Positions 1 through 8,080 of a DNA stretch of 64,000 nucleotides are shown piece by piece; the stretch's first letter is position 1; every line of letters begins with the position of its first letter. A program made the translations under genes and the position numbers. The stretch covers positions 465,167 to 529,166 of the forward strand of contig CANLUS010000002.1 in the NCBI GenBank assembly GCA_947494325.1. Reading direction: 5' to 3'. The notes under the pieces were generated by a model. The model was not told the DNA's origin. It ran no database searches and was given only the letters and a program-made list of their open reading frames with translations. The stretch comes from an uncultured Flavobacteriaceae bacterium (GTDB lineage Bacteria; Bacteroidota; Bacteroidia; Flavobacteriales; Flavobacteriaceae).

Positions 1-1060
1 GATCTCCATCTTTTCTAACCACTTTTGAAGAAGACATGGCGACTTTTTCCATTTGCGATTTATGACCAACTGTACTTTCAAGCCCAGCAGGAATGGTTTT
101 CTTAGTTTGTCCCCTGAATCCATTAATGGTTTCAGTATATGTGGTTATAGGCTTCCATTGAACTTTCAATTTCTTTTTAGCTTGTAGTACTTCCCAGGTA
201 GAATTACCAACAATAGCCACGATTTCAGGAAATGCATTCGTATCAAATCCACCTTTTACATAATCATCTTTAATACTCTTAATAGAAAATATATCTTGTA
301 TTCCAGCCATTGACTTTGCTTCACTAGCATCAAAAGAATGTAGCGTCATTCCAAATGCTGGCGGATGCTCAATCATTGCTATGAGCATATTATCTTCATG
401 ATGATCCATACCAAACATAGGTTTACCTGTCACTATAGCCTTTACGTCGACATTCTTTTGTGATTTTCCTATCAATTTGAAACCCTTCACCTCTTTTAAA
501 GTTACTTCCTCGGGTACAGTAATTTTTGATGCATCAGAAGCTAGTTCGCCGTAACCTGCTGATTGCCCACTTGCGTTATGATATAGTATTCCGTTTTCTG
601 TTGTTATTTCATCTATTGATACTTGCCATTTTTGAGCGGCTGCCTCCCGTAGCATATGTTTCGCAGTGCCGCCTACCATTCTTAAGGGCTCCCATCTAGA
701 CATGATTCCTCGACTCCCTCCGGTAAACTGAAAACCATATTTCTTGGCATGATAGGGCGCCTGTTCAACAATTACTTTTTTCCAATCTAAGTCTAATTCT
801 TCAGCAATCAACATTGGCATTGATGTACGAACATTTTGACCAAATTCAGGATTCGGAGTATAAATTGTTGCAACTCCATTATTCCCAATTTTCAAATAGG
901 AATTGATTTCGAACCACTCGTCAGGCATTGCCATAACTTCTTCAACAGTTTTGGGTTTACAGGATGCTAACCAACTAAATCCTAGCATCATTCCTCCTCC
1001 TGCCAAAGCGGTTGATTTTAAAAAGGAGCGTCTTCCGATGGATGTTTTTATTGTTGACAT
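1..1060 (-). CDS. molybdopterin-binding subunit of a xanthine dehydrogenase/isoquinoline 1-oxidoreductase-type hydroxylase (C-terminus cut by window edge)
   Basis: Reading from the ATG at 1058-1060 gives 353 residues with no stop before the window edge; family members are about 720-750 residues, so roughly the N-terminal half is visible. Residues 10-15 (RRSFLK) followed by a hydrophobic stretch and an Ala-Ser-Cys segment form a twin-arginine signal, so the folded cofactor-bearing enzyme is probably exported. Downstream segments such as QFTGGSRGIMSRWEPLRMVG and KPMFGMDHHED resemble the IorB/CoxL family, which binds the molybdenum cofactor and hydroxylates aldehydes or N-heterocycles. The 2Fe-2S partner gene lies 52 bases upstream. 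The substrate cannot be inferred. A tatC gene is present at 57.1 kb. Confidence 0.88.
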   Translation of the reverse strand, partial: MSTIKTSIGRRSFLKSTALAGGGMMLGFSWLASCKPKTVEEVMAMPDEWFEINSYLKIGNNGVATIYTPNPEFGQNVRTSMPMLIAEELDLDWKKVIVEQAPYHAKKYGFQFTGGSRGIMSRWEPLRMVGGTAKHMLREAAAQKWQVSIDEITTENGILYHNASGQSAGYGELASDASKITVPEEVTLKEVKGFKLIGKSQKNVDVKAIVTGKPMFGMDHHEDNMLIAMIEHPPAFGMTLHSFDASEAKSMAGIQDIFSIKSIKDDYVKGGFDTNAFPEIVAIVGNSTWEVLQAKKKLKVQWKPITTYTETINGFRGQTKKTIPAGLESTVGHKSQMEKVAMSSSKVVRKDGD

Positions 1061-1112
1061 GATAACAAAAGTTTAATTTTGATAAATAGTTTTTAATTTA
1101 TTGAGTGCTAAA

Positions 1113-1571
1113 TCAGCTCATTTTGGCCGCCGTTTTAATAGCGGCTTTGATTCGTATATAGGTTCCGCAACGGCAAATATTACCGTTCATGGCCGCATCT
1201 ATATCGGCATCTTCTGGATTCGGATTGTCATTTAGTAACGCCGCAGCACTCATTAGTTGACCTGCTTGGCAATAACCACATTGAGGTACATCGTGTTCAG
1301 CCCAAGCTTTTTGAAGCCGATGATCTCCATTTTCTGAAAGTCCTTCAATAGTGGTTATTTTAGCATCTTCTACCGCAGATATTGGTGTCATACAAGATCT
1401 AATAGCAACACCATCTAAATGAATAGTGCAGGCTCCACACTGTGCCACACCACATCCGAATTTTGTACCTGATAACCTTAAATGATCACGTAATACCCAA
1501 AGCACTGGTGTGGATGGATCGACATTGACCTGTTTTTTTTCTCCGTTAATAATTAAATTGAAAGTTTTCAT
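1113..1571 (-). CDS. 2Fe-2S iron-sulfur subunit of molybdenum hydroxylase (IorA/CoxS-type)
   Basis: This 152-residue protein has the two-cluster architecture of the small subunits of xanthine-oxidase-family enzymes. An N-terminal plant-type ferredoxin fold carries Cys40, Cys45, Cys48 and Cys60 (motif [11 protein letters not shown]), and the C-terminal four-helix domain carries Cys98, Cys101, Cys133 and Cys135 (CGYC and CRC). It passes electrons from the molybdenum site of the adjacent large subunit to an acceptor, often a cytochrome c in IorAB-type enzymes. There is no signal peptide, so export would be by hitch-hiking with the Tat-bearing large subunit. It is the fourth gene of the operon starting at 3322. 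No FAD subunit is seen next to it, as expected for the IorAB type. Confidence 0.92.
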   Translation of the reverse strand: MKTFNLIINGEKKQVNVDPSTPVLWVLRDHLRLSGTKFGCGVAQCGACTIHLDGVAIRSCMTPISAVEDAKITTIEGLSENGDHRLQKAWAEHDVPQCGYCQAGQLMSAAALLNDNPNPEDADIDAAMNGNICRCGTYIRIKAAIKTAAKMS

Positions 1572-1649
1572 ACCTGTTGAACTAATTGATAAATATATTT
1601 TTCTCTGTTAAGTTACAAAATGTATTTTTTGTGATTCCGTTTTCTTGAT

Positions 1650-2117
1650 TTATTCTGAATAATCTTTATCAGAAACTGGTTGAAACCATTGCGTGGGCCC
1701 ATTTTGTCCACTTGATATGGCGATATGTGATAACTCGCTTTTTGGGCTTGCGCCGTGCCAATGGCGGATATTTGGCGGACATTTTAAGGCATCCCCTTTG
1801 CGTAAGATGCGTTTCGGTTTCCCTTCTTCTTGATAATAACCCTCACCATTGGTGATAATGAGAATCTGGCCTGCCGGGTGGAGATGCCAATTGGTGCGCA
1901 CACCGGGTTCAAATCTTACGTTACCTGCGTACATCTGATTCAGACTATCGGGTTTGGCAAGCATAGTTAGCCAAGCAGTTCCATTAAAGTTGTCGTTATC
2001 AATTTTCACTCCATTTGCAAAAATAGCAGTACCCTGAATTTCTTTTCTATCCTTTTCCGAACATCCAATAAAGATGATAAAAACTATAATTGAAATGTTT
2101 AAAAGTTGCTGTTTCAT
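1650..2117 (-). CDS. cupin-domain lipoprotein
   Basis: The protein has 155 residues. Residues 1-19 form a lipoprotein signal ending in FIGC (Cys19), so the protein is probably membrane-anchored. The cupin barrel spans about residues 55-150: motif 1 has the metal-ligand pattern with His78, His80 and Gln84 (NWHLHPAGQ), and motif 2 has His119 and His121 near PPNIRHWHG. This resembles small single-domain cupins of the (R)-mandelonitrile-lyase-like/quercetinase-like group often found beside carboxymuconolactone decarboxylase-like genes, as here. A metal-dependent enzyme is likely, but the substrate is unknown. It lies 20 bases downstream of the CMD gene in the same operon. Confidence 0.85.
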   Translation of the reverse strand: MKQQLLNISIIVFIIFIGCSEKDRKEIQGTAIFANGVKIDNDNFNGTAWLTMLAKPDSLNQMYAGNVRFEPGVRTNWHLHPAGQILIITNGEGYYQEEGKPKRILRKGDALKCPPNIRHWHGASPKSELSHIAISSGQNGPTQWFQPVSDKDYSE

Positions 2118-2137
2118 AGTGAGAAATATGAGATACG

Positions 2138-2854
2138 TTATTTTTTTCGATTATCCAGTAACTGATTTAAAACTGAAGTTGCTGAATGTGCCTTTTCTTT
2201 GCCCGCTGTAGATTCAATAATTTCTGCAAATGCCTTGAGCTCTTCGGGTTGCCAACCAACATTGAGCGAAAGATTCAAATGGCTTCTAAGCATCGGTTCT
2301 AATCCTCCCAAACTACTAATAATAGAAATCGTTACTAATTCTCTCTGTTTATGACTCAGTACGTCACGTTCAAAAATGTCTGCAAAAAGATGTTCTTTTA
2401 GAAAACGGTCCATTTCTGGCGAAAATTCTTGATATGCTGGCTTTCGATCTAAAGGTCTTCCAACAAGTTTTTCTAAAATAGTTTTACCTCGTTCATATTT
2501 GACTCCAGAATCTATAATGGGAGAAGCTTCCGGGCCCCAGGAATCGTCTATTCCTTTGGTTTTCCTTTTTTCCAAAACATCAAGCAAGGTTTGCAATCCT
2601 CTTATACTCCTTGGGAACCCCGCATAGGCATACAAATGAACCAAAACTTCCTTGGTTTCATTTACAGTCAGTCCGGCATCCAAGCCCTTATTAAGAGCAG
2701 ATTTTAGCAGCTTTAGCTCACCTATCGCAGTATAAGAAGCAATCTGGATGATACTTTGTTGTTTCTCAGTAAGTACATTTTTAGTTGTGACACTACTTTG
2801 GGTATACGTGCTGCAAGTAATAAAAAGAATAAATACTATTAGTATATTTTTCAT
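2138..2854 (-). CDS. secreted carboxymuconolactone decarboxylase (CMD)-family protein, two CMD repeats
   Basis: The protein has 238 residues with an N-terminal signal peptide (about residues 1-19). Two CMD-like helical repeats follow: residues 30-105, containing HLYAYAGFPR, a hallmark of the family, and residues 145-235, containing the sequence around LRSHLNLSLNVGW. No CxxC pair is present, so it is not an AhpD-type peroxidase. Family members range from gamma-carboxymuconolactone decarboxylases to proteins of unknown function in oxidative-stress or aldehyde-detoxification clusters. The periplasmic location and the cupin and molybdenum hydroxylase neighbours suggest a role on the same unknown substrate. 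It is the second gene of the operon, 12 bases after the NTF2-like gene. Confidence 0.85.
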   Translation of the reverse strand: MKNILIVFILFITCSTYTQSSVTTKNVLTEKQQSIIQIASYTAIGELKLLKSALNKGLDAGLTVNETKEVLVHLYAYAGFPRSIRGLQTLLDVLEKRKTKGIDDSWGPEASPIIDSGVKYERGKTILEKLVGRPLDRKPAYQEFSPEMDRFLKEHLFADIFERDVLSHKQRELVTISIISSLGGLEPMLRSHLNLSLNVGWQPEELKAFAEIIESTAGKEKAHSATSVLNQLLDNRKK

Positions 2855-2866
2855 AAGGATTGAATT

Positions 2867-3322
2867 TTATTCATGTTCAATTTTATGGGTATCCCTTACC
2901 TTGCTAAAGGTCAAATTCAATAATTTCCAATGATCTCCTTCCTTTTGATAAAATTCTGTTACGGTAAATTCGTTGGATACATCATTTCCCCTAACGTGTG
3001 CTATAAGTGTAATCCGGTTCCATAGTACTGCGGTATTATTTTCAAAAACTTCCACGGCTACATCTTTTACATCGGCCTTTTTGTACCAAATGCTTCCCGT
3101 TTTAATGATTTCTAACTCCTTATCCTTTTTCCAGGAACCACTCATATGTACAAATTTTGATTGATCATGGAATAGGGTCGTCAATTTGTCTACATTTTTG
3201 TCTGCCATCCATTTCCATTTTTGTATCGAGAGTTCCTTGATTTCATCTTCAATTTTGACGCCCTGTGCGAAAGATGAAGCACTTGTTACTATTAAAACGA
3301 TTCCGAATAATAATTTTTTCAT
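2867..3322 (-). CDS. secreted NTF2-like (DUF4440-type) protein
   Basis: The protein has 151 residues with a clear signal peptide (MKKLLFGIVLIVTSASSFAQG). The mature part has the SnoaL/DUF4440 cone-barrel pattern: an N-terminal helix with KWKWMADKNVDKLTTLF, then strands including KFVHMSGSW, AVLWNRITLI and TVTEFYQKEGDHWKLLNLTFSK. Such folds bind small hydrophobic ligands or act as enzymes; no specific activity can be read from the sequence. It is the first gene of the five-gene leftward operon and faces the AraC regulator across a 219-base intergenic region, so it is probably directly controlled by that regulator. Confidence 0.85.
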   Translation of the reverse strand: MKKLLFGIVLIVTSASSFAQGVKIEDEIKELSIQKWKWMADKNVDKLTTLFHDQSKFVHMSGSWKKDKELEIIKTGSIWYKKADVKDVAVEVFENNTAVLWNRITLIAHVRGNDVSNEFTVTEFYQKEGDHWKLLNLTFSKVRDTHKIEHE

Positions 3323-3411
3323 TTTTTGGTATTTAAAAGTTAATAATAGTTCTTTTCATCTGTAGAACTTAGACCTTGAGTTCCTTTCCTTACTTTGTTA
3401 TATTGACTTCT

Positions 3412-3419
3412 CAAAGCTA
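3412..3419 (-). promoter_or_regulatory. candidate -7 promoter element of the leftward operon
   Basis: On the minus strand this reads TAGCTTTG, an exact match to the Bacteroidota -7 consensus TAnnTTTG. It would give a leader of about 80 bases before the start at 3322. No TTG is seen at the -33 spacing, which would fit a promoter that needs an activator such as the adjacent AraC protein. Confidence 0.5.
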
Positions 3420-3516
3420 TGGAATATTTAAGAGAGATCAGTTACCTTACTTACAGATTTACCTACCATTATTACTGATTCTAGTTAGCTATATGATTTA
3501 TTCACAAAACTTTAAC

Positions 3517-3524
3517 TAAATTTG
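3517..3524 (+). promoter_or_regulatory. candidate -7 promoter element of the AraC gene
   Basis: TAAATTTG matches TAnnTTTG and ends 17 bases before the ATG at 3542, leaving room for a leader of only about 10 bases. The two facing -7 elements (3412 and 3517) define a compact divergent control region. Confidence 0.5.
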
Positions 3525-3541
3525 ATAAATTTAAAAAGAAT

Positions 3542-4447
3542 ATGTCCTCAACTAAGGATTTGTTAAAGGTGGATGATTATTGCTCCAAGTTTAATCTGTC
3601 AACTTTGCACCCATTGGTCAGTGTGCATGATCTCTCGGAAGGAATTTGGGAGGGGCAGGAACATACTGATGTTGTCCAGTATCATTTTTACGGTATTTTT
3701 CTTAAACAAGGTGAGGGATGTATTTTAAAATATGGTCGTCAGAACTACGATTACCAAGATGGTACTTTAGTCTTTTTAGCACCCGGACAGGTAGTACATG
3801 TAGGGCACATCGATAAAAACTTTAAACCGTCTGGCTATGCCCTTTTATTTCATCCTGATTTGCTTTGGGGTACACATTTGGGGAAAACGATGACCGAGTA
3901 CGCTTTTTTTTCCTATCAATTTCATGAAGCACTTCATGTCTCAAAAAAAGAACGGCAAATGGTGTTGGATCTATTTGATAAGATACGAATAGAACTGTCT
4001 CAAGGAATAGACAAACACAGTAAAGATGTTGTAGTTGCCCATATTGAGCTCTTTTTGAAATACTGTATGCGATTCTACGATCGTCAGTTCATTACGAGGG
4101 AAAAGGAAAACCTTGGTGTTATCCAGCGGTTTGAAGCCTCTTTGAATTCCTATATCCAAACAGGTAAGGCTAAAGAATTGGGAACACCTTCGGTAAGTTA
4201 TTTTGCGCAAGAACAAAATCTATCCCCCAATTATTTTGGAGACCTTATCAAAAAGGAAACTGGAAAAAGTGCCAATGAACATATTCAGGACACGTTAATC
4301 GCAATAGCCAAGCAAAAAATCTTTGATCCCGACAAACCTTTGAGTGAAATTGCTTATGAGCTTGGCTTTAAATATCCGCAGCATTTTAGCAGGCTATTTA
4401 AAAAGCGTGTTGGATATTCTCCCAAAGAGTATAGAATGCTTAATTAA
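3542..4447 (+). CDS. AraC-family transcriptional regulator
   Basis: The protein has 301 residues. About residues 20-120 form a cupin-like ligand-sensing domain (QYHFYGIFLKQGEGCILKYG, then LVFLAPGQVVHVG). About residues 205-300 form the double helix-turn-helix: first helix pair around VSYFAQEQNLSPNYFGDLIK, second around LSEIAYELGFKYPQHFSRLFK with the conserved ending GYSPKEYR. It diverges from the molybdenum hydroxylase operon and is the obvious candidate regulator for it, probably responding to a substrate. Only the genetic arrangement supports this target. The start is fixed by the -7 element just upstream. Confidence 0.93.
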   Translation: MSSTKDLLKVDDYCSKFNLSTLHPLVSVHDLSEGIWEGQEHTDVVQYHFYGIFLKQGEGCILKYGRQNYDYQDGTLVFLAPGQVVHVGHIDKNFKPSGYALLFHPDLLWGTHLGKTMTEYAFFSYQFHEALHVSKKERQMVLDLFDKIRIELSQGIDKHSKDVVVAHIELFLKYCMRFYDRQFITREKENLGVIQRFEASLNSYIQTGKAKELGTPSVSYFAQEQNLSPNYFGDLIKKETGKSANEHIQDTLIAIAKQKIFDPDKPLSEIAYELGFKYPQHFSRLFKKRVGYSPKEYRMLN

Positions 4448-4495
4448 ATAAAAATATGTGATCATAACATAATGATTTATTCCATAGTATGACAA

Positions 4496-4547
4496 ATTCG
4501 GTTACCTATCTAAAAATAAAAAAAGGTCCCCGAATTACTCACCGATC
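4496..4547. repeat. dispersed intergenic repeat, copy 1
   Basis: The segment begins ATTCGGTTACCTATC, has an A-rich spacer, then GGTCCCCGAATTACTCACC. It is nearly identical to 38380-38431, and its last motif recurs in diverged form at 10180-10194. It lies between the AraC gene and the convergent VOC gene and contains no ORF. It could be a regulator-binding array, a small non-autonomous element, or decayed coding sequence; the sequence does not decide. Confidence 0.6.
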
Positions 4548-4591
4548 TAAAAATGATCCTTTTTGGTTCTATATTTAGAGAGTTTTAATAG

Positions 4592-5008
4592 TTAGCTACT
4601 AAAAATTTCATCTTCATTCTTAAAATTTTTAAATTCAATTTCATAGCCATTAGGATCCATTACGAAGAAGGATAAGTGCTCACCTAACTTATTCTTTAAA
4701 AAAGTAGCTTCAGCGGTCACTTCCAAATTCATTCCAAACAATTTTGAGTATAATTTCCCCCACAACTCAACGTCTACAATAACTCCAAAATGAAAAGAGG
4801 GTAATATCTCATTTTCAAATCGATAGTTTTTATAGTCGAATTTAAAATTACCTGTTTTGGTAAATGTTACTTGGTTGCCATGAAGGTTTATATCAATCCA
4901 GGTTTCTGAACATCGCCCAAGTGTTGCCCCTAAAGTATTAACATAGAACTTTTTTGTATCCTCAATATTAAGACAAGGTAATGATAAGTGAAATGCAAAT
5001 TTTTTCAT
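4592..5008 (-). CDS. VOC (glyoxalase/dioxygenase superfamily) protein
   Basis: The protein has 138 residues with the two beta-alpha-beta-beta-beta modules of the vicinal oxygen chelate fold: module 1 about 4-60 (FHLSLPCLNIEDTKKFYVNT) and module 2 about 72-128 (HFGVIVDVELWGKLYSKL, ending SFFVMDPNGYEIEFKNF). Candidate metal ligands are His7, His73 and the Glu in NGYEIEF. There is no signal peptide, so it is cytoplasmic. VOC proteins include glyoxalases, ring-cleaving dioxygenases and antibiotic-binding proteins; nothing here picks one. It follows a hairpin downstream of the small secreted protein gene and may be separately expressed. Confidence 0.88.
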   Translation of the reverse strand: MKKFAFHLSLPCLNIEDTKKFYVNTLGATLGRCSETWIDINLHGNQVTFTKTGNFKFDYKNYRFENEILPSFHFGVIVDVELWGKLYSKLFGMNLEVTAEATFLKNKLGEHLSFFVMDPNGYEIEFKNFKNEDEIFSS

Positions 5009-5024
5009 AATTCAGAAATATTAA

Positions 5025-5048
5025 GGGCAGCACTTTAGCGCGCTGCCC
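5025..5048 (-). terminator. GC-rich hairpin between the VOC gene and the small secreted protein gene
   Basis: GGGCAGC pairs with GCTGCCC around a 10-base loop, directly after the stop of the 5057-5368 gene on the minus strand. There is no long T-run, so it could be a weak terminator or an mRNA-end stabiliser. Confidence 0.45.
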
Positions 5049-5056
5049 ATTAGTGC

Positions 5057-5368
5057 TTATTCATTTAGCTTTAAGTCTACAATAGTAAACAGTGTATATT
5101 CTTCATCATCCTCATCTAACTCAGTTTCTGTTGTGTAGGTAACTTCAAAATTTTTACCCTTGAATTTCGCATCCTTAAGGTCATATTTTTTACTTGCTAC
5201 CGAATTGATTTGCTGAAATTCATAGAACTCTTCTTCTCCTTCAGCTGAGAAATAATAGATGTCATTTTCATAACCATCAAAAATTGCTGTAATAGTGGTT
5301 TTATCTTGATTGGCTTCAATACTAACGAATGATATAAATGTCAATAGTGTTATAAATAGTGCTTTCAT
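5057..5368 (-). CDS. small secreted acidic protein, paralogue of the 5549-5818 product
   Basis: The protein has 103 residues. An N-terminal signal peptide (about 1-19, ending near IEA) is followed by about 83 acidic residues. No known family is recognised. The mature part aligns with the 89-residue protein encoded at 5549-5818: both have a tyrosine-rich strand, then F.QIN, a (Y/F)DL motif, F(N/E)VTY, an Asp/Glu run, and a closing strand ending in L.L. The two genes are about 180 bases apart in the same direction. One copy is predicted to be exported and the other cytoplasmic, suggesting a duplication followed by relocation. Function unknown. Confidence 0.75.
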   Translation of the reverse strand: MKALFITLLTFISFVSIEANQDKTTITAIFDGYENDIYYFSAEGEEEFYEFQQINSVASKKYDLKDAKFKGKNFEVTYTTETELDEDDEEYTLFTIVDLKLNE

Positions 5369-5441
5369 CTTTTTAAATTTTAAATATTAACAAATTTCTT
5401 TATTTCCGAAGCATACATCACCTCAAGTTCGGAGGCTTTTA

Positions 5442-5466
5442 GCGAGTAACGATCGATATTACTCGC
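5442..5466 (-). terminator. hairpin between the two paralogous small-protein genes
   Basis: GCGAGTAA pairs perfectly with TTACTCGC around a 9-base loop. On the minus strand it is followed by TAAAAGCCTCC, and a second weak stem (CCTC/GAGG) lies next to it. It sits between the stop of the 89-residue gene and the start of the 103-residue gene, so a terminator or leader structure is possible. Confidence 0.45.
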
Positions 5467-5548
5467 GCGTGATTAAATTACAACATGACTCTCTCCATAT
5501 AAAATTTACAAAGTTTGATTAAAATTATTCTCTAAACTGTCATCAGAT

Positions 5549-5818
5549 TCATTTCGAACCTAGCAGTTCAAGCTTTCTAATTCTAAAAATGATAAAATCA
5601 TCATCATCAGATTCATTTAAAAGTTCTTCATAGGTAACATTAAATTTGCTCTCGATATATCTATTACCTCGTAGATCGAATTCTTCTAAAACAGTTTTAT
5701 TTATTTGCTCAAAAACGATCAATTCATCAAATTCAAATTTGAATGTATAATACCCATCGTGATATTTTACAAATATTCCTTCCTCAATTTTTGTTTGAAA
5801 TATATTATAGTCTGCCAT
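5549..5818 (-). CDS. small acidic cytoplasmic protein, paralogue of the 5057-5368 product
   Basis: The protein has 89 residues and no signal peptide. It is acidic, with an Asp run (ESDDDD) near residue 70. It shares the pattern FEQIN, FDL, FNVTYEE, an acidic run and a terminal L-rich strand with the secreted neighbour at 5057-5368. I do not recognise a named family. It lies 61 bases downstream of the polyamine operon's last gene and could be co-transcribed with it, but the gap and a T-rich segment leave that open. The similarity to its neighbour and the good amino-acid composition argue that it is a real gene. Confidence 0.7.
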   Translation of the reverse strand: MADYNIFQTKIEEGIFVKYHDGYYTFKFEFDELIVFEQINKTVLEEFDLRGNRYIESKFNVTYEELLNESDDDDFIIFRIRKLELLGSK

Positions 5819-5879
5819 AACTTCTCATTTTAACAGTTCATATTTATGAGTCATATTACTATATGACTATTACTTGCAA

Positions 5880-6161
5880 TTAATCTTCTATTTCTTCTGT
5901 GTCTATATCCAAATCGTAATTTTCATCTAATTCGTGATCCTCCATAGCTGCGATCAGTTTTTTACTCACTTTTACCAGATATATAGTATCATCGGTGCGT
6001 ACTTCGACACACTCTATCATCTCATTGTATTGATTCTTAAATGAAATAATATCACTCGTATTATAACCGTCGGGATAACCCGTTACTAATAAATTTAATA
6101 TGTCATCATTAAGTTTGTGGTAGTCTACAATGACCCTTCTAAAATTTTGATCTTTTTTCAT
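5880..6161 (-). CDS. conserved small acidic protein at the end of the polyamine operon
   Basis: The protein has 93 residues and no signal peptide or membrane segment. The N-terminus is basic (MKKDQNFRRVIVDYHKL), and the C-terminal 25 residues are strongly acidic (ELDENYDLDIDTEEIED). The middle has a strand-rich pattern with VRTDDTIYLVKVSKK. Its start lies 1 base after the stop of the deoxyhypusine-synthase-like gene, so it is translationally linked to it. No family with a known function is recognised. An acidic tail could bind polycations such as polyamines, but that is a guess from composition only. Confidence 0.75.
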   Translation of the reverse strand: MKKDQNFRRVIVDYHKLNDDILNLLVTGYPDGYNTSDIISFKNQYNEMIECVEVRTDDTIYLVKVSKKLIAAMEDHELDENYDLDIDTEEIED

Positions 6162-6162
6162 C

Positions 6163-7146
6163 TTACATATGTAATAAATAGGCGAATATTAACGGTGCAA
6201 CAATGGTTGCATCGGACTCTATAATAAATTTAGGAGTATCGATATCTAACTTACCCCATGTGATTTTTTCGTTAGGAACAGCACCAGAATAGGAGCCATA
6301 ACTAGTCGTAGAATCACTTATTTGGCAGAAATAACTCCAAAATGGTGTTTCTGGTCTTTCCATATCTTGATACAACATGGGTACTACGCAAATGGGAAAA
6401 TCTCCAGCAATGCCTCCTCCTATTTGGAAAAACCCAATTCCTTGCTTAGAATTTTCGGTATACCAATCAGCCAAAAAAGTCATATACTCGATGCCTGATT
6501 TCATCGTACTGGCTTTTAATTCACCTTTTAAAACATAACTTGCGAAGATATTCCCCATTGTACTATCTTCCCAGCCAGGTACAACAATGGGTAGATTTTT
6601 CTCCGCAGCGGCATACATCCAGGAATCTTTGATGTCTATTTCATAATATTCTTCTAAAATACCAGACAGTAATAATTTGTACATATACTCATGTGGGAAA
6701 TTACGTTCACCAGCTTCTTCAGCATCTTTCCAAATTTTATAAATGTGTTTTTGTAAACGTCTAAAAGCCTCCTCTTCTGGTATACATGTATCAGTAACTC
6801 TATTTAGTCCTTTTTCAAGTAGCTCCCATTCATCTGCTGGAGTCAAATCTCTATAGTTTGGTACGCGCTTATAATGTGAATGGGCGACCAAATTCATAAT
6901 ATCTTCTTCTAAGTTTGCTCCAGTACAAGAAATAATATGCACTTTGTCTTGACGTATTACTTCGGCAAATATTTTACCTAATTCAGCAGTGCTCATAGCT
7001 CCTGCCAACGAAACCAACATTTTAGACCCATTTACTAATTGCTGCTCGTATGATTTTGCGGCGTCAACGACCGAAGCAGCATTAAAATGCAAATAATGTT
7101 TTTCAATAAAATTGGAAACAGCTCCCTTTTTAATACTCTCCATCAT
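6163..7146 (-). CDS. deoxyhypusine synthase-like protein, candidate homospermidine synthase
   Basis: The protein has 327 residues, close to the family length, and looks full length. Visible landmarks are an NAD-binding-type segment MLVSLAGAMSTAELG (about 43-57), HIISCTGANLEEDIMNLVAHSHY (split by usual family gaps), GGGIAGDFPICVVPM, and WGK near the C-terminus, where Lys299 corresponds to the lysine that forms the enzyme-substrate imine in deoxyhypusine synthases. Bacteria lack eIF5A, so the substrate must differ; bacterial homologues have been linked to sym-homospermidine formation from putrescine or spermidine. The gene overlaps speB by 17 bases, which supports a place directly after putrescine synthesis. 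The exact reaction is inference. Confidence 0.88.
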   Translation of the reverse strand: MMESIKKGAVSNFIEKHYLHFNAASVVDAAKSYEQQLVNGSKMLVSLAGAMSTAELGKIFAEVIRQDKVHIISCTGANLEEDIMNLVAHSHYKRVPNYRDLTPADEWELLEKGLNRVTDTCIPEEEAFRRLQKHIYKIWKDAEEAGERNFPHEYMYKLLLSGILEEYYEIDIKDSWMYAAAEKNLPIVVPGWEDSTMGNIFASYVLKGELKASTMKSGIEYMTFLADWYTENSKQGIGFFQIGGGIAGDFPICVVPMLYQDMERPETPFWSYFCQISDSTTSYGSYSGAVPNEKITWGKLDIDTPKFIIESDATIVAPLIFAYLLHM

Positions 7147-8080
7147 CTTTAAATTTTGATAATTGATTAAAAGGACTCTCTATAGTATCATCTTGATAAT
7201 CATCTATTTTTTCGTTAGAAGAAAACCTATAACTCAACATCTTATAATACAGTTTCGCTGCTAAAAAGTCGGACGATTTTTCAGTAGGGTTTGGACATAA
7301 CTCTACAATATCAAAACCCACCACATTCTTTTCTGCGAATACTTTCTTTAAAAAATCAAGTGTTTCATACCATAATAACCCACCTGGTTCTGGCGTGCCT
7401 GTGGATGGCATTATTGATGGGTCAAGTGCATCTAAATCAAAGGTGATAAAAACAGTATCTGTCATCTGATCGATAGCATTCTCGATCCAATAGTCATCAG
7501 CAACCATATCGTGTGCATAAAACGTTTTATCATCTTCAGCAATGGTTTTCTCAATAGCATCCATGCTACGAATTCCAACTTGTACTAAGTTTGTTGTTTG
7601 ACTCGCTTCATATGCGGCACAAGCATGATTACATGATGAACCTTCATATTCCTTTCTTAAATCTGCATGCGCATCAATATGCAATACGGTAAGACTATTG
7701 AAGCATTCATTAAAAGCTCGAATTGTTCCTATAGAAACTGAATGCTCACCACCAAAAATGGTCACAAACTTGTTCTTTTTAATGTATTTTTTTGTGATTT
7801 CATGAACAGCATTTACCATGGCTTCTGGAGAGCTATTTTCAGTAACAGCGTCTGCCAAATAAACACCTTCTTTATAAACTTCTGAATCTGTTTCTATATC
7901 GTACAACTCCATGTTCTCAGAGGCTTCTAAAAAAGCTTCCGGACCTTTATCTGCACCTTTTTGCCATGTACTTGTACCATCATAAGGAACAGGTATTAAT
8001 ACAATTTTTGCTTTATCAATACCGGCGTACTTTTCTTCTATACCTGCATAGGTTTTCTTTGTATTCATTTTATTAACCAT
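7130..8080 (-). CDS. speB: agmatinase family protein (ureohydrolase)
   Basis: The protein has 316 residues. It carries the manganese-binding motifs of the arginase/agmatinase family: GGEHS (His113), DAHADL (Asp136, His138, Asp140) and DLDALDP (Asp215, Asp217), followed by the TGTPEPGG loop. It should hydrolyse agmatine to putrescine and urea in the cytoplasm. The start codon overlaps the speA stop codon by one base (TAATG on the minus strand), and its 3' end overlaps the deoxyhypusine-synthase-like gene, so the three enzymes are probably translated together. A second possible start is the Met at residue 5. Guanidinobutyrase or a related activity cannot be excluded, but the operon favours agmatinase. 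Confidence 0.93.
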   Translation of the reverse strand: MVNKMNTKKTYAGIEEKYAGIDKAKIVLIPVPYDGTSTWQKGADKGPEAFLEASENMELYDIETDSEVYKEGVYLADAVTENSSPEAMVNAVHEITKKYIKKNKFVTIFGGEHSVSIGTIRAFNECFNSLTVLHIDAHADLRKEYEGSSCNHACAAYEASQTTNLVQVGIRSMDAIEKTIAEDDKTFYAHDMVADDYWIENAIDQMTDTVFITFDLDALDPSIMPSTGTPEPGGLLWYETLDFLKKVFAEKNVVGFDIVELCPNPTEKSSDFLAAKLYYKMLSYRFSSNEKIDDYQDDTIESPFNQLSKFKDDGEY

